A DNA stretch of 64,000 nt, taken from an uncultured Duodenibacillus sp. Its GTDB lineage: Bacteria > Pseudomonadota > Gammaproteobacteria > Burkholderiales > Burkholderiaceae_F. A program made the position numbers and the translations under genes. Below the pieces are notes generated by a model. It was not told the DNA's origin and did no database searches. It was given only the letters and a program-made list of their open reading frames with translations. The DNA lies in the NCBI GenBank assembly GCA_944390145.1, contig CALXOY010000014.1:1-64000 (forward strand), given 5' to 3'. Below are positions 54,008-62,327 of this stretch, one piece after another (position 1 is the stretch's first letter; each line of letters opens with the position of its first letter).

Positions 54008-54364
54008 ATGACCAAGTTCAAGACCCTCGCCGCTGCCGCCGCCATCGCCTGCGCGTTCGCCTTCTCCCCGGTCCAGGCCCAGTTTGTGGGCGGCCCGACC
54101 GCCGTCACCACGGTGAAGAACGTCCTTGACAACGCTCGCGACGACCAGCTCGTCATCCTCGAAGGCTTCCTCACCAAGCAGGTCCGCCACGAAAAGTACA
54201 TGTTCCGCGACGCCACCGGCGAAATCCTCGTTGAAGTCGACGACGAAGTCTTCCAGGGCCAACGCGTCGATCCCAAGACCAAGATCCGCATCGAAGGCGA
54301 GTTTGAAAACGAACTTCTGCAGAAGGGCGAAGTCGACGTGCACCGTCTGACGATCGTGCGCTGA
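54008..54364 (+). CDS. ygiW: YgiW/YdeI-family stress tolerance OB-fold protein
   Basis: A 118-residue periplasmic protein. A signal peptide (MTKFKTLAAAAAIACAFAFSPVQA) precedes a bacterial OB-fold domain (PF04076) with VKNVLDNARDDQLVILEGFLTKQ and YMFRDATGEILVEVDDEVFQGQ, then KIRIEGEFENE. Members bind small cationic or metal ligands and affect tolerance to peptides and peroxide. AAGGAG lies 5 bases before the ATG. A response regulator and histidine kinase follow on the same strand, as ygiW stands next to qseBC in E. coli. Confidence 0.9.
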   Translation: MTKFKTLAAAAAIACAFAFSPVQAQFVGGPTAVTTVKNVLDNARDDQLVILEGFLTKQVRHEKYMFRDATGEILVEVDDEVFQGQRVDPKTKIRIEGEFENELLQKGEVDVHRLTIVR

Positions 54365-54397
54365 TTCTCCAGCAAGAGTGCGCTCGGCAGGGCGCAT

Positions 54398-54433
54398 GCC
54401 GCCGGACGGTCTGCAAGGCTGACGGCGGCTTTT
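54398..54433 (+). terminator. Terminator-like hairpin between ygiW and the response regulator
   Basis: GCCGCCG (54398-54404) pairs with CGGCGGC (54423-54429), followed by TTTT. It would attenuate or end the ygiW transcript before the two-component genes. Confidence 0.55.
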
Positions 54434-54471
54434 GCCGTATAGTGAGGAAGAGCATCCCGAAAGGAACACTT

Positions 54472-55167
54472 ATGACCGACAAAATCCTTCTCGTTGAAGA
54501 CGACCCGATGATCGGACAGGCGGTTGTCAACGCCCTGCAGGATGCAGACAAGGCGGCCGACTGGGCGCACAGCGGTTGGGAGGCCACGGGGTTTCTTTCG
54601 GAGTCCTCCTATGCGGCGATCCTTCTGGATCTGGGGCTGCCCGGCAAGGACGGCATGAGCGTGCTGCGCGAGCTGCGCGCCAAGGGCGACGAGACGCCCG
54701 TCATCATTCTCACCGCGCGCGACGGGCTCGACGACAGGCTCGCAGGCCTTGACGCGGGCGCAGACGACTATGTGCTAAAGCCCTTTCACATGTCGGAGGT
54801 GCTCGCGCGCCTGCGCGCCATTGAACGGCGCCGCAACGGCTCGCGCACCGAGTCGCGCGTGCTCACCAACGGGGCGATGAGCCTTAACTGCGACACCAAG
54901 ACGATCCGCATTCATGCCGAGGGCGACCGCGAGGTGCCCTTGAGCAAGCGCGAGTTCGATCTCATGGAGGCTCTGATGACCCGCCCCGGGGCGATTCTTT
55001 CCCGCGCCACGCTCGAAGAGCGCATTTACGGCGAAGGCGACATGCCCGAGAGCAACGCACTTGAATTCATCATCCATGGCCTGCGCAAAAAGCTGGGCGC
55101 AAGCGCCATCGGCAATGTGCGCGGCCTGGGCTGGATGGTGCAAAAGGGCCAGACGGGCGCAAGGTAG
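54472..55167 (+). CDS. OmpR-family response regulator (QseB/PmrA-like)
   Basis: A 231-residue regulator. The receiver domain has the acidic pair in LLVEDDPM, phospho-acceptor Asp 53 (ILLDLGLPGKDG) and the Lys of DDYVLKPF. The C-terminal winged-helix DNA-binding domain includes VPLSKREFDLMEALM and VHGLRKKLG-type sequence (FIIHGLRKKLGAS). AAGGAAC precedes the ATG at 54472. The histidine kinase gene starts six bases after its stop. The neighbour ygiW suggests a QseBC-like role, but the signal is unknown. Confidence 0.93.
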   Translation: MTDKILLVEDDPMIGQAVVNALQDADKAADWAHSGWEATGFLSESSYAAILLDLGLPGKDGMSVLRELRAKGDETPVIILTARDGLDDRLAGLDAGADDYVLKPFHMSEVLARLRAIERRRNGSRTESRVLTNGAMSLNCDTKTIRIHAEGDREVPLSKREFDLMEALMTRPGAILSRATLEERIYGEGDMPESNALEFIIHGLRKKLGASAIGNVRGLGWMVQKGQTGAR

Positions 55168-55173
55168 TCGGCG

Positions 55174-56646
55174 ATGAAGCTTGTGCGCGGATCGTTGCTA
55201 CGGCGTGCGGCGCTCTGGTGCGTCGGCACGCTTGCGGTTTTCTCCCTCATCACCGCAGCGGTGAGCTTTGCCATCGGGTACCAGGACGCAAGCGAGCGGC
55301 AGGACGACATTCTGAAGGAAGTGGTCGGCATGCTCTCGCGCGACATCGTGCAGCAGCGTCAGCTCGACAAAATCCAGGAACTCACGATCGGGGGCTTTTA
55401 CGGCCCGGGCTCGGAGCGCGGCGACAAGCTGCCGCAGTATGGGGCGCTCACGATGGACGACGACCTCTTTGAGGATCAGTTCCAGCTTGACGACGACAGC
55501 CGCGAGGCGGTGGCCAAGGCCGGCGAAAGCGTTCTTGTGCGCATGCTGCACAAAAAGGGGCGCGCGATCACCGTCACCTTTGACAGGCCCTACGACAACG
55601 GCGCGCACACCGCGGAATTTGCGGGCGGCACATACCGCTTTTATTTAAGAACCCTTGCCGACGGCACGCATGTGGCGGCCGCCCAGCGCTTGAGCGAGCG
55701 CAATGAGGAGATTCTGATCCGGGCGCTCACCTCGGCCGCCCCGATTCTGATTTTGACGCCCGTCATGCTGATCGTGCTCGTGCTCGCGCTTTGGTACGGC
55801 TTAAAGCCCGTGCAGAACCTGGTGCGCGAAATTGAAGAAAGAAAGGCCGACGACCTGGGTGCGCTGCGCGCGCAGGGCGTGCCCAAGGAGCTTGAACCTG
55901 TTAAGACGGCTGTGAACGACCTGCTTGCTCGTGTAGCCGACCTCCGCGGCCGCGAGTCGCGCTTTGTGGCCGACGCCGCCCACGAGCTGCGCAGTCCGGT
56001 GACGGCGCTGAGCCTTCAGGTGGACCGCCTCTCGCACATGCCGATGTCCGATCAGGCCAAGCTTGCGATTGAAGACATCCGTGCGGGCATTGCGAGGCTT
56101 GCAAACCTCATCAGCCAGCTTTTGACCTTAAAGCGCGTGCAGGCCGGGCAGGATGCGGCCGACGACGGGCAGCCGCAGCGCGCGCAGTGCCTGAAAGTCG
56201 TGACAAGCGTGGTCGAGGACATCTTCTGGGAGGCTGACAAAAAGGAGATTGACGTGGAGGTGCAGGGCTTTGAGGGCGAAGCCGCACAAAGCGCCGCCGC
56301 GGCGCTGCCGGAGTCCTCGCTTTTCTGCCTTGTGCGCAATCTGGTGCACAACGCCGTGAACTACGTGCCGCAAAAGGGCGCCGTGACGATTTCCATCGAC
56401 CTTGCAGAATCCGGCCGCGTGCGGCTCATCGTGGCCGACACGGGGCCCGGCATTCCCGAGGCAGACCGCGCACGCGTCTTTGATCCCTTCTACCGCGTGC
56501 TCGGCACCACGCAGACTGGAACGGGCCTGGGGCTTGCGATCTGCAAGACGATCGCTGAGCGCTACGGCTGCCGGATTGCGTTGGAGTGGACGGACAAAAA
56601 GGCCAAAACGGGGCTCACCGTCACAGTGGACATGCCGGCCGCCTGA
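55174..56646 (+). CDS. Sensor histidine kinase (QseC-like)
   Basis: A 490-residue inner-membrane kinase. A first membrane helix (about residues 14-32) is followed by a periplasmic sensor region of about 140 residues and a second helix (ILILTPVMLIVLVLALWYG). A HAMP-like linker and the DHp domain with FVADAAHELRSPVTAL (phospho-His 270) come next. The ATP-binding domain has NAVNYVPQKGA, DTGPGIPE and GTGLGLAICKTIA. It partners the response regulator six bases upstream. The sensor region lacks motifs that would name the signal. It ends 10 bases from the convergent SulP gene. Confidence 0.93.
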   Translation: MKLVRGSLLRRAALWCVGTLAVFSLITAAVSFAIGYQDASERQDDILKEVVGMLSRDIVQQRQLDKIQELTIGGFYGPGSERGDKLPQYGALTMDDDLFEDQFQLDDDSREAVAKAGESVLVRMLHKKGRAITVTFDRPYDNGAHTAEFAGGTYRFYLRTLADGTHVAAAQRLSERNEEILIRALTSAAPILILTPVMLIVLVLALWYGLKPVQNLVREIEERKADDLGALRAQGVPKELEPVKTAVNDLLARVADLRGRESRFVADAAHELRSPVTALSLQVDRLSHMPMSDQAKLAIEDIRAGIARLANLISQLLTLKRVQAGQDAADDGQPQRAQCLKVVTSVVEDIFWEADKKEIDVEVQGFEGEAAQSAAAALPESSLFCLVRNLVHNAVNYVPQKGAVTISIDLAESGRVRLIVADTGPGIPEADRARVFDPFYRVLGTTQTGTGLGLAICKTIAERYGCRIALEWTDKKAKTGLTVTVDMPAA

Positions 56647-56656
56647 CCGTGAAAAC

Positions 56657-58396
56657 TCACGGCACCACGGGCTTGCCGCTCGTTTCCTTCTGCTCGATTG
56701 CCCGGACAAGCTCCTTGGCGCGCGGCGTGGCGAATTCAATGCTCGGCAGGAAGTTGGCCCCGAGGCTTTGCGCAATGCCCGTGCGCTCAAGCTGCCGCTT
56801 GGGGTGGCCGGTCGCGCCCACGATGATGAGCTCGTGGTTGCGGCGCTTCAGGGCGCGGATGAAGCCCTGCAGGATGTCCATCGCCGAATTGTCGATGTTG
56901 AGAAGATCCGTGCAGTCGAGAATCACCACCTTCGCTGCGTCGGGCGCCGTGATGCGCTTGGGGTCGGTCACTTCCTCGAGTTTGCTCACCGAGCCGAAAA
57001 AGAGCGCGCCGGTGAGCTTCCAGCACTCCACCGAAGCGGGCATGTCAAAGGGCAGCGTCTGGCGCGTGACGCGCGTAAGCGTATTCATGCGGTAGATGAA
57101 AAAGACGCAGGAGATGAGAAGCCCCACTTCGACCGCAACCGTCAGATCGAAGATGACGGTGAGCAGGAACGTGGCCACAAGCGTTGCCTTGTAGCTCATC
57201 GTCATCTGGCGCAGACGCGAGAATTCGCGCCAGTTGCCCATGTTCCACGCGACAAAGAAGAGGATGGCGGCGAGCGCACAGAGCGGAATGTTGCTCGCAA
57301 GCGGCGCCGCAGCCAGAATCACCACCAAAAGTGTGAGCGCATGCACGATGCCCGCCACGGGGCTTGCCGCGCCGCTTTTGATGTTGGTGACGGTGCGGGC
57401 GATGGTTCCGGTGGCGGGAATGCCGCCAAAAAACGGCACGATGAAGTTCGCAACGCCCTGGCCCATCAGCTCCTGGTTGGGGTCGTGCCTATCGTCGGTC
57501 ATGGCATCGGCCACGCGTGCGCACAGCAGGCTTTCAATGGCGCCCAGCAGTGCAATCGTGATCATCGGTCCGATGAGGTGCCGGAAGGCGTCCCAGGAGA
57601 AGTCGGGCAGCGTGAGGTCAGGGAGTTTCTGCGGAATGCCGCCGAACTTCGAGCCGATCGTTTCCACGGGCAGGTTGAAGGTCGAGACGACGATCGTTGA
57701 GAGCACCAGCACCACCACGGTGCCCGGCAGGTGCGCGAGCCACCGCTTCCAGGGCGCGCCGCCCATCACGTAGCCCTTGGGCCAGAACTTCACGATGAGA
57801 AAGCTCACAAAGGCAAGCCCGAAGGCATACGGGTTGAAGGTGTCAAGGTGCGTGTAAAGCGCCTGGATCTGGTGAAAGAAGTCGGCGGGCATCTTTTCGA
57901 TCGTAAGCCCCAGAAAGTCCTTCACCTGACTTAAGCCGATTAGCACGGCGATGCCGTTTGTAAAGCCGATCACGATCGAGACGGGAATGAAGCGGATGAA
58001 GCTGCCGAGCTTGAAGAGCCCCATCAAAAACAAAATCACGCCCGAGCCGATGGTGGCTAAAAGCAGATTGCCGAGGCCGTAGTTGGCGATGATGCCGTAG
58101 ATGATGACGATGAAGGCGCCCGCGGGACCGCCGATCTGCACGCGGCAGCCGCCCAAAAGCGAAATCAGAAAGCCCGCGATGATGGCCGTGTAGATGCCCG
58201 CTTCGGGAGGAACGCCGGAGGCGATGCCGAAGGCCATCGCAAGCGGCAGCGCCACCATGCCCACGGTGAGCCCGGCGCTCACGTCGCGGGCGAACATCCT
58301 GGAGTTGTAATTTTTCAGGGCGTCCAGCGTAACCGGATGAAAGCGCTGCACGGGCAGGCTGCTGAAAAATGCCTTGGCAGAAGAAATGAACGACAT
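56657..58396 (-). CDS. SulP-family anion transporter with STAS domain
   Basis: A 579-residue inner-membrane protein with about 12-14 hydrophobic segments (PF00916) and a C-terminal cytoplasmic STAS domain (about residue 450 on: AKVVILDCTDLLNIDNSAMDILQGF). N-terminal blocks DVSAGLTVGMVALPLAMAFGIASGVPPEAGIYTAI are typical. Members carry sulfate, bicarbonate or dicarboxylates. The ATG at 58396 was chosen over a GTG three codons upstream. Substrate is not decidable; some bacterial members with this architecture carry C4-dicarboxylates or bicarbonate. Confidence 0.92.
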   Translation of the reverse strand: MSFISSAKAFFSSLPVQRFHPVTLDALKNYNSRMFARDVSAGLTVGMVALPLAMAFGIASGVPPEAGIYTAIIAGFLISLLGGCRVQIGGPAGAFIVIIYGIIANYGLGNLLLATIGSGVILFLMGLFKLGSFIRFIPVSIVIGFTNGIAVLIGLSQVKDFLGLTIEKMPADFFHQIQALYTHLDTFNPYAFGLAFVSFLIVKFWPKGYVMGGAPWKRWLAHLPGTVVVLVLSTIVVSTFNLPVETIGSKFGGIPQKLPDLTLPDFSWDAFRHLIGPMITIALLGAIESLLCARVADAMTDDRHDPNQELMGQGVANFIVPFFGGIPATGTIARTVTNIKSGAASPVAGIVHALTLLVVILAAAPLASNIPLCALAAILFFVAWNMGNWREFSRLRQMTMSYKATLVATFLLTVIFDLTVAVEVGLLISCVFFIYRMNTLTRVTRQTLPFDMPASVECWKLTGALFFGSVSKLEEVTDPKRITAPDAAKVVILDCTDLLNIDNSAMDILQGFIRALKRRNHELIIVGATGHPKRQLERTGIAQSLGANFLPSIEFATPRAKELVRAIEQKETSGKPVVP

Positions 58397-58673
58397 GGCG
58401 TGCACGAAGAGATGTCGACAATCTCGGTCGCGAAGACAAAGCGGGCTGCGGGCGGGGAAATGTGTCCGGAATCTGCCTTGAACGGGCCGGGAGGATTTGG
58501 GAAAGCGCGAATTCTAAAGACAGGCCCGCATGATCGAAATGAGGGTCAATCCGCATGCTCGGCGACGACGTCTTAAAACAACAATATGACGCCCAGCGGG
58601 AGAAAAAAACCGCGACAACCGGCAGGTGGTTTACATAAACTTCCGAGACATCAAATTCACAGAAGGAGGTTTA

Positions 58674-61079
58674 ATGAAAAAAGACCTTGTAAACCAAGCC
58701 GTTTGCCCCCCCCCTCTTCCGCTTAATCCCGTTTCGGCGGCAGTAGGCATTCTCTTCCTTTGCACGACCACAAGCACATCTTTTGCCGCTGGTTCGGACA
58801 CCCCTTTTGGGGATTCTCTGTTGACCGGCGTTGATGCGAACTATGTTGACGGCGCTTGGCAGCTGATAAATGACAATGTCGAGAAACCCTACAAGTTGCT
58901 GGATATCAGCGGCAAAGAATTGAAGTTGGAAGAGGATTTAATTATTGACCAGAGGCTGCAGGCCGTACAGAACCAATTTTCCGTCACCGTGGGAAAGGAC
59001 GGCGTCTTTGACTTGTCAGGTGATTTCCGTTTCAAGGTTACGGCAAGCGGTATAGGTAGTGGATTTGACCAAGGAACCTACGCTCTGTACGTCCCAGGAG
59101 GCGAACTGAAGCTCACCGGAAACGACATTGTCGTTGAGGTTTCCCACGATTTTCCTGAATCTTCGGAACAACTTGATTCCATTGGCGCCAATTTGCTTTA
59201 TGTGAATAACTCAGGAAGCGCAGTGGTTGGCCGTGAGGGAGGACGAGTCCGGTTATGGACACTCGCCGGCCAGCCGGATCTGATCAGCGCCAAGAACGGA
59301 TCAACTGTCAAGTTCAACTCCACGAACAATCAACTCATCGGCTCTCTTGACATGATGGACTCCGCCGGGCGCAAGGGAACCGACAATGAAATCTCCATCA
59401 CCTTATCAGGAGCCGACTCCTATTGGTTCGGCGACGAAAAATCCTGGTCGAATTCAACCTACACGGGTCAAGCTGATGAGGTGTTCAACCTGACGATTGA
59501 GGACGGTGCGCAGTGGACTTATTTTGCTCTGCCGTACGTCCGCAACAATCAGCACTGGGCTGTTCCCAAGCGTCTTTCCAAGCTGACGCTTGGCAATGGC
59601 GGCATCGTTAATCTATTTGATCAAAACATCAAGGAAACCTGGCAGGAAATTGGACTTTGGGACAGGCTGTTAAACGGCGAATACGACTACAACATTGATC
59701 TCAACCTCAAGCACGACTATGTTCAATTCGGTGACCTGCAGGGAACCGGCGGCATTTTTCGCCTGGATCTGAACGCCGAGAACAAGGCAGAATCCGACAT
59801 GGTCTTCATTGAGGGCGGCTCCAACGGCGGCAGCATGGCCACGCACTACATCGAGCCGTACAACCTCACCCTTCTTGAGAGCATTACGACGGAAAACACG
59901 CTCACCTTTGCTCTTGTGAGCAAAGGGGCGCAAGTCGGCTTCGCCGACAAGGTCAATCTTTACGGCGACGGGCTGTACAACTACATGCTCGACATCGGCA
60001 GCAGGGATATCACAGAAGAAGATGTAGAAAATCCTGAGAATGCGTACTGGAAGCATTCCACAACGCTCGAACATGCAGAGGCGCCTGAGTCGGACAAAAG
60101 TCACAAATTTGAAGTGGCTCTTGAAGACTACATCGGAGGTAAGAACTGGTACATCTACCGTGTAACCCTGGAAGAGTCCGAAGCTGCGCTGAGCATGCGG
60201 GGAGTGGGCTATGCGGCTTACGATGCGGCTGTTGACATGGATCGACGGGATCGGCGACAGCTCGAAACCACCCGCAGTATGGAGGACCCGGCCAACGGCA
60301 TGTGGGTGCGCATCAATCGCGGCCGTTCCGGCATCGAGAATCAATACCGGTGGGATGCTTCGGGCGTTTCGATCGGTTTTGATCGACAGCTTTCTGCTAA
60401 CAACACGCTGGGTGCATGGCTCAACTACACCAAAGGCGACACGGATTTGCTTGACGTCGACGGAACTGGTGAGATGAAGCGGTATGAGCTGGCTGTCTAC
60501 GACACCTTGACATCAGGTGCCCATTATCTTGACCTGGTTGCGAAAATCGGTCGAGTCAGCGCCGAATTCAGCGCCAGGGGCGGAAAGTTCTTGACGACAG
60601 GCGATTTTGATCAGGACTATGCTGCGTTGTCGGCTGAGTACGGCTACATGTTCACGCATGAGGCCACGGGATTTTTCATTGAACCGCAGGTGCAGCTGCA
60701 GGCCACGTATTTGGCAAGCTATGACTATGAAGCAGCGCGAAATCTCACAGCGGATGCTGACAGCGCTCTTGACGTCACCGGCAGGTTGGGCTTCAGGCTT
60801 GGGCAGAGCTGGACCGGATCCGGCGCAGTCGGCCGGCTTTATGCATTTGCCGATGTTCTCAATCAGTTTACCGACGGTCAAGACGCTGAATTACGGGATC
60901 CCTCCGGACATCACATCAACACCGACTGGGGAGAGCGCGACACCTGGGGACAAGTGGGTCTGGGGGGCGCTCTGCACTGGGCTGAGAGCTACAGTCTGAG
61001 GTTTGATGTGCAGCATGCCTTCGCTGGAGACGTGGAGGATACGTGGCTGTTGTCGGGCAGCTTCAGCTACCGCTTTTAG
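58674..61079 (+). CDS. Autotransporter (type Va secretion) with C(9) tract in the signal-peptide region
   Basis: An 801-residue surface protein. A perfect GAAGGAGGT ribosome-binding site lies before the ATG. The signal peptide is unusual: MKKDLVNQAV followed by a Pro-rich stretch read from the C(9) run, then a hydrophobic core (AAVGILFLCTTTSTSFA). The passenger (about 40-540) is rich in beta-strand-like and acidic Gly/Asp/Asn segments, and its codon use is less G+C-rich than neighbouring genes. The C-terminal beta-barrel (about 540-801, PF03797) begins GMWVRINRGRSGIENQYRW and ends in the aromatic signature FSYRF. No catalytic motif was found in the passenger; an adhesive or structural role is likely. 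The gene is in frame (ON) in this sequence. Confidence 0.92.
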   Translation: MKKDLVNQAVCPPPLPLNPVSAAVGILFLCTTTSTSFAAGSDTPFGDSLLTGVDANYVDGAWQLINDNVEKPYKLLDISGKELKLEEDLIIDQRLQAVQNQFSVTVGKDGVFDLSGDFRFKVTASGIGSGFDQGTYALYVPGGELKLTGNDIVVEVSHDFPESSEQLDSIGANLLYVNNSGSAVVGREGGRVRLWTLAGQPDLISAKNGSTVKFNSTNNQLIGSLDMMDSAGRKGTDNEISITLSGADSYWFGDEKSWSNSTYTGQADEVFNLTIEDGAQWTYFALPYVRNNQHWAVPKRLSKLTLGNGGIVNLFDQNIKETWQEIGLWDRLLNGEYDYNIDLNLKHDYVQFGDLQGTGGIFRLDLNAENKAESDMVFIEGGSNGGSMATHYIEPYNLTLLESITTENTLTFALVSKGAQVGFADKVNLYGDGLYNYMLDIGSRDITEEDVENPENAYWKHSTTLEHAEAPESDKSHKFEVALEDYIGGKNWYIYRVTLEESEAALSMRGVGYAAYDAAVDMDRRDRRQLETTRSMEDPANGMWVRINRGRSGIENQYRWDASGVSIGFDRQLSANNTLGAWLNYTKGDTDLLDVDGTGEMKRYELAVYDTLTSGAHYLDLVAKIGRVSAEFSARGGKFLTTGDFDQDYAALSAEYGYMFTHEATGFFIEPQVQLQATYLASYDYEAARNLTADADSALDVTGRLGFRLGQSWTGSGAVGRLYAFADVLNQFTDGQDAELRDPSGHHINTDWGERDTWGQVGLGGALHWAESYSLRFDVQHAFAGDVEDTWLLSGSFSYRF
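58706..58714 (+). repeat. C(9) homopolymer inside the autotransporter coding region
   Basis: Nine C residues at codons 11-14, before the hydrophobic core of the signal peptide. Losing one C leads to TAG after about 24 codons; gaining one leads to TAA after about 18 codons. Only lengths of 9 plus or minus multiples of 3 keep the frame, the classical design of slipped-strand phase variation. Confidence 0.85.
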
Positions 61080-61117
61080 CGGTTGAGAAGAATTGCGGCA
61101 TCGTTTGTGCCGCACGC

Positions 61118-61152
61118 AAAAACCGGCCGGGCAGTTTAAAGCTGTCCGGCCG
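61118..61152 (-). terminator. Terminator of anmK
   Basis: CGGCCGGGCAG (61124-61134) pairs with CTGTCCGGCCG (61142-61152) with one G-U pair and a 7-base loop. On the minus strand it is followed by TTTTTG. It lies 28 bases past the anmK stop. Confidence 0.8.
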
Positions 61153-61179
61153 TTAAAAATAGTCTGCGTTCAAAACCCG

Positions 61180-62289
61180 TCAGTGCGGGTAGAGCGCGCC
61201 AAGGACGCGCGCGCCCGTGGCGTTGGTCACTTCAGGCAGGTTGCCGGGCTTTTTCTGCAGGAAGGCCCAGGCAAGCCAGGCAAAGGCCATGGCTTCCACG
61301 TGCATCGGATCGACGCCCAAAGCCGTTGTGGAGCGCACGTAAATGTTTTCGCCCGCGCACTCGCGGATGCGCTGGGCAAGCGCGCCGTTCAAGGCGCCGC
61401 CGCCGCACAGATAGATCTCCTCGGTGCGTCCGGCAAAGCGCTTGACGGCGTCGGTGATCGTGCGGGCGGTGAGCATCACGAGCGTTGCCTGCACGTCGGC
61501 GGGTTCGAGCGTGCCGAAATCGGCAAGCTGCTTTTCCAGCCACTCGAGGTTGAAGTGCTCGCGGCCCGTGCTCTTGGGCGGCTCGCGGTCAAAGTAGGGA
61601 TCCGAGAGAAGCTTCTCGAGCAGCTCTTCGTTTACGTGCCCCGTCGCGCCCCAGGCGCCGTTCGTGTCATAGGGGCGGGCGATGTGCTTGCGGCACCAGG
61701 CGTCGAGCAGAATGTTGCCCGGACCGCAGTCAAAGCCGATGATCTTGCCGTAGCCGCGCCGCGGCGGCAGGAACGTCACATTGGCGATGCCGCCGATGTT
61801 CACGACGCTGCGGGCGACTTCGCCCATGAAGACCTGGCGGTGAAAGGCGGGCACCAGCGGGGCGCCTTCGCCGCCTGCGGCGATGTCGCGGGCGCGGAAG
61901 TCGCTGATCACGTCCAGGCCCGAGAGTTCGGCCACGAGCGCCGGATTGTTGAGCTGCAGCGTCCAGCCCTCTTCGGGGCGGTGGCGGATCGTCTGGCCGT
62001 GGATGCCGACGGCGGCAACGTCCTTGCGGCCGATGTCGGCGACGTCCAAAAGTTCATTGATGCAGTGCACGTAAAACTTGCCGAGCTCAACCGAGGTCTT
62101 GCCCATGCGGTCGATTTCGTTGTCGCCGGGCTGGCAGAGCGCCAGCAGCGACTCCTTCAATTCCTTGGGGAATTCAATGTGGTGATGGCCGGTCAGACGC
62201 GGTCCCACTCCAGAAAAATCGACGGCGACGGCATCCACGCCGTCAAGGCTGGTGCCCGACATTAAGCCCAGAGTGAGAGTCTTGGCCAT
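61180..62289 (-). CDS. anmK: Anhydro-N-acetylmuramic acid kinase
   Basis: A 369-residue kinase that opens and phosphorylates 1,6-anhydro-N-acetylmuramate during cell-wall recycling. It has the N-terminal ATP site GLMSGTSLDGVDAVAVDF, VGIHGQTIRHRP, FDCGPGNILLDAW and the C-terminal YLCGGGALNGALAQRI and GVDPMHVEAMAFAWLA. The length is normal. The M23 peptidase gene lies 38 bases upstream on the same strand, so both act on peptidoglycan and may share a transcript. Confidence 0.96.
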   Translation of the reverse strand: MAKTLTLGLMSGTSLDGVDAVAVDFSGVGPRLTGHHHIEFPKELKESLLALCQPGDNEIDRMGKTSVELGKFYVHCINELLDVADIGRKDVAAVGIHGQTIRHRPEEGWTLQLNNPALVAELSGLDVISDFRARDIAAGGEGAPLVPAFHRQVFMGEVARSVVNIGGIANVTFLPPRRGYGKIIGFDCGPGNILLDAWCRKHIARPYDTNGAWGATGHVNEELLEKLLSDPYFDREPPKSTGREHFNLEWLEKQLADFGTLEPADVQATLVMLTARTITDAVKRFAGRTEEIYLCGGGALNGALAQRIRECAGENIYVRSTTALGVDPMHVEAMAFAWLAWAFLQKKPGNLPEVTNATGARVLGALYPH

Positions 62290-62327
62290 GATTGAATATC
62301 TCCCGGTTGGTTTGGAAAGCTGAAATT

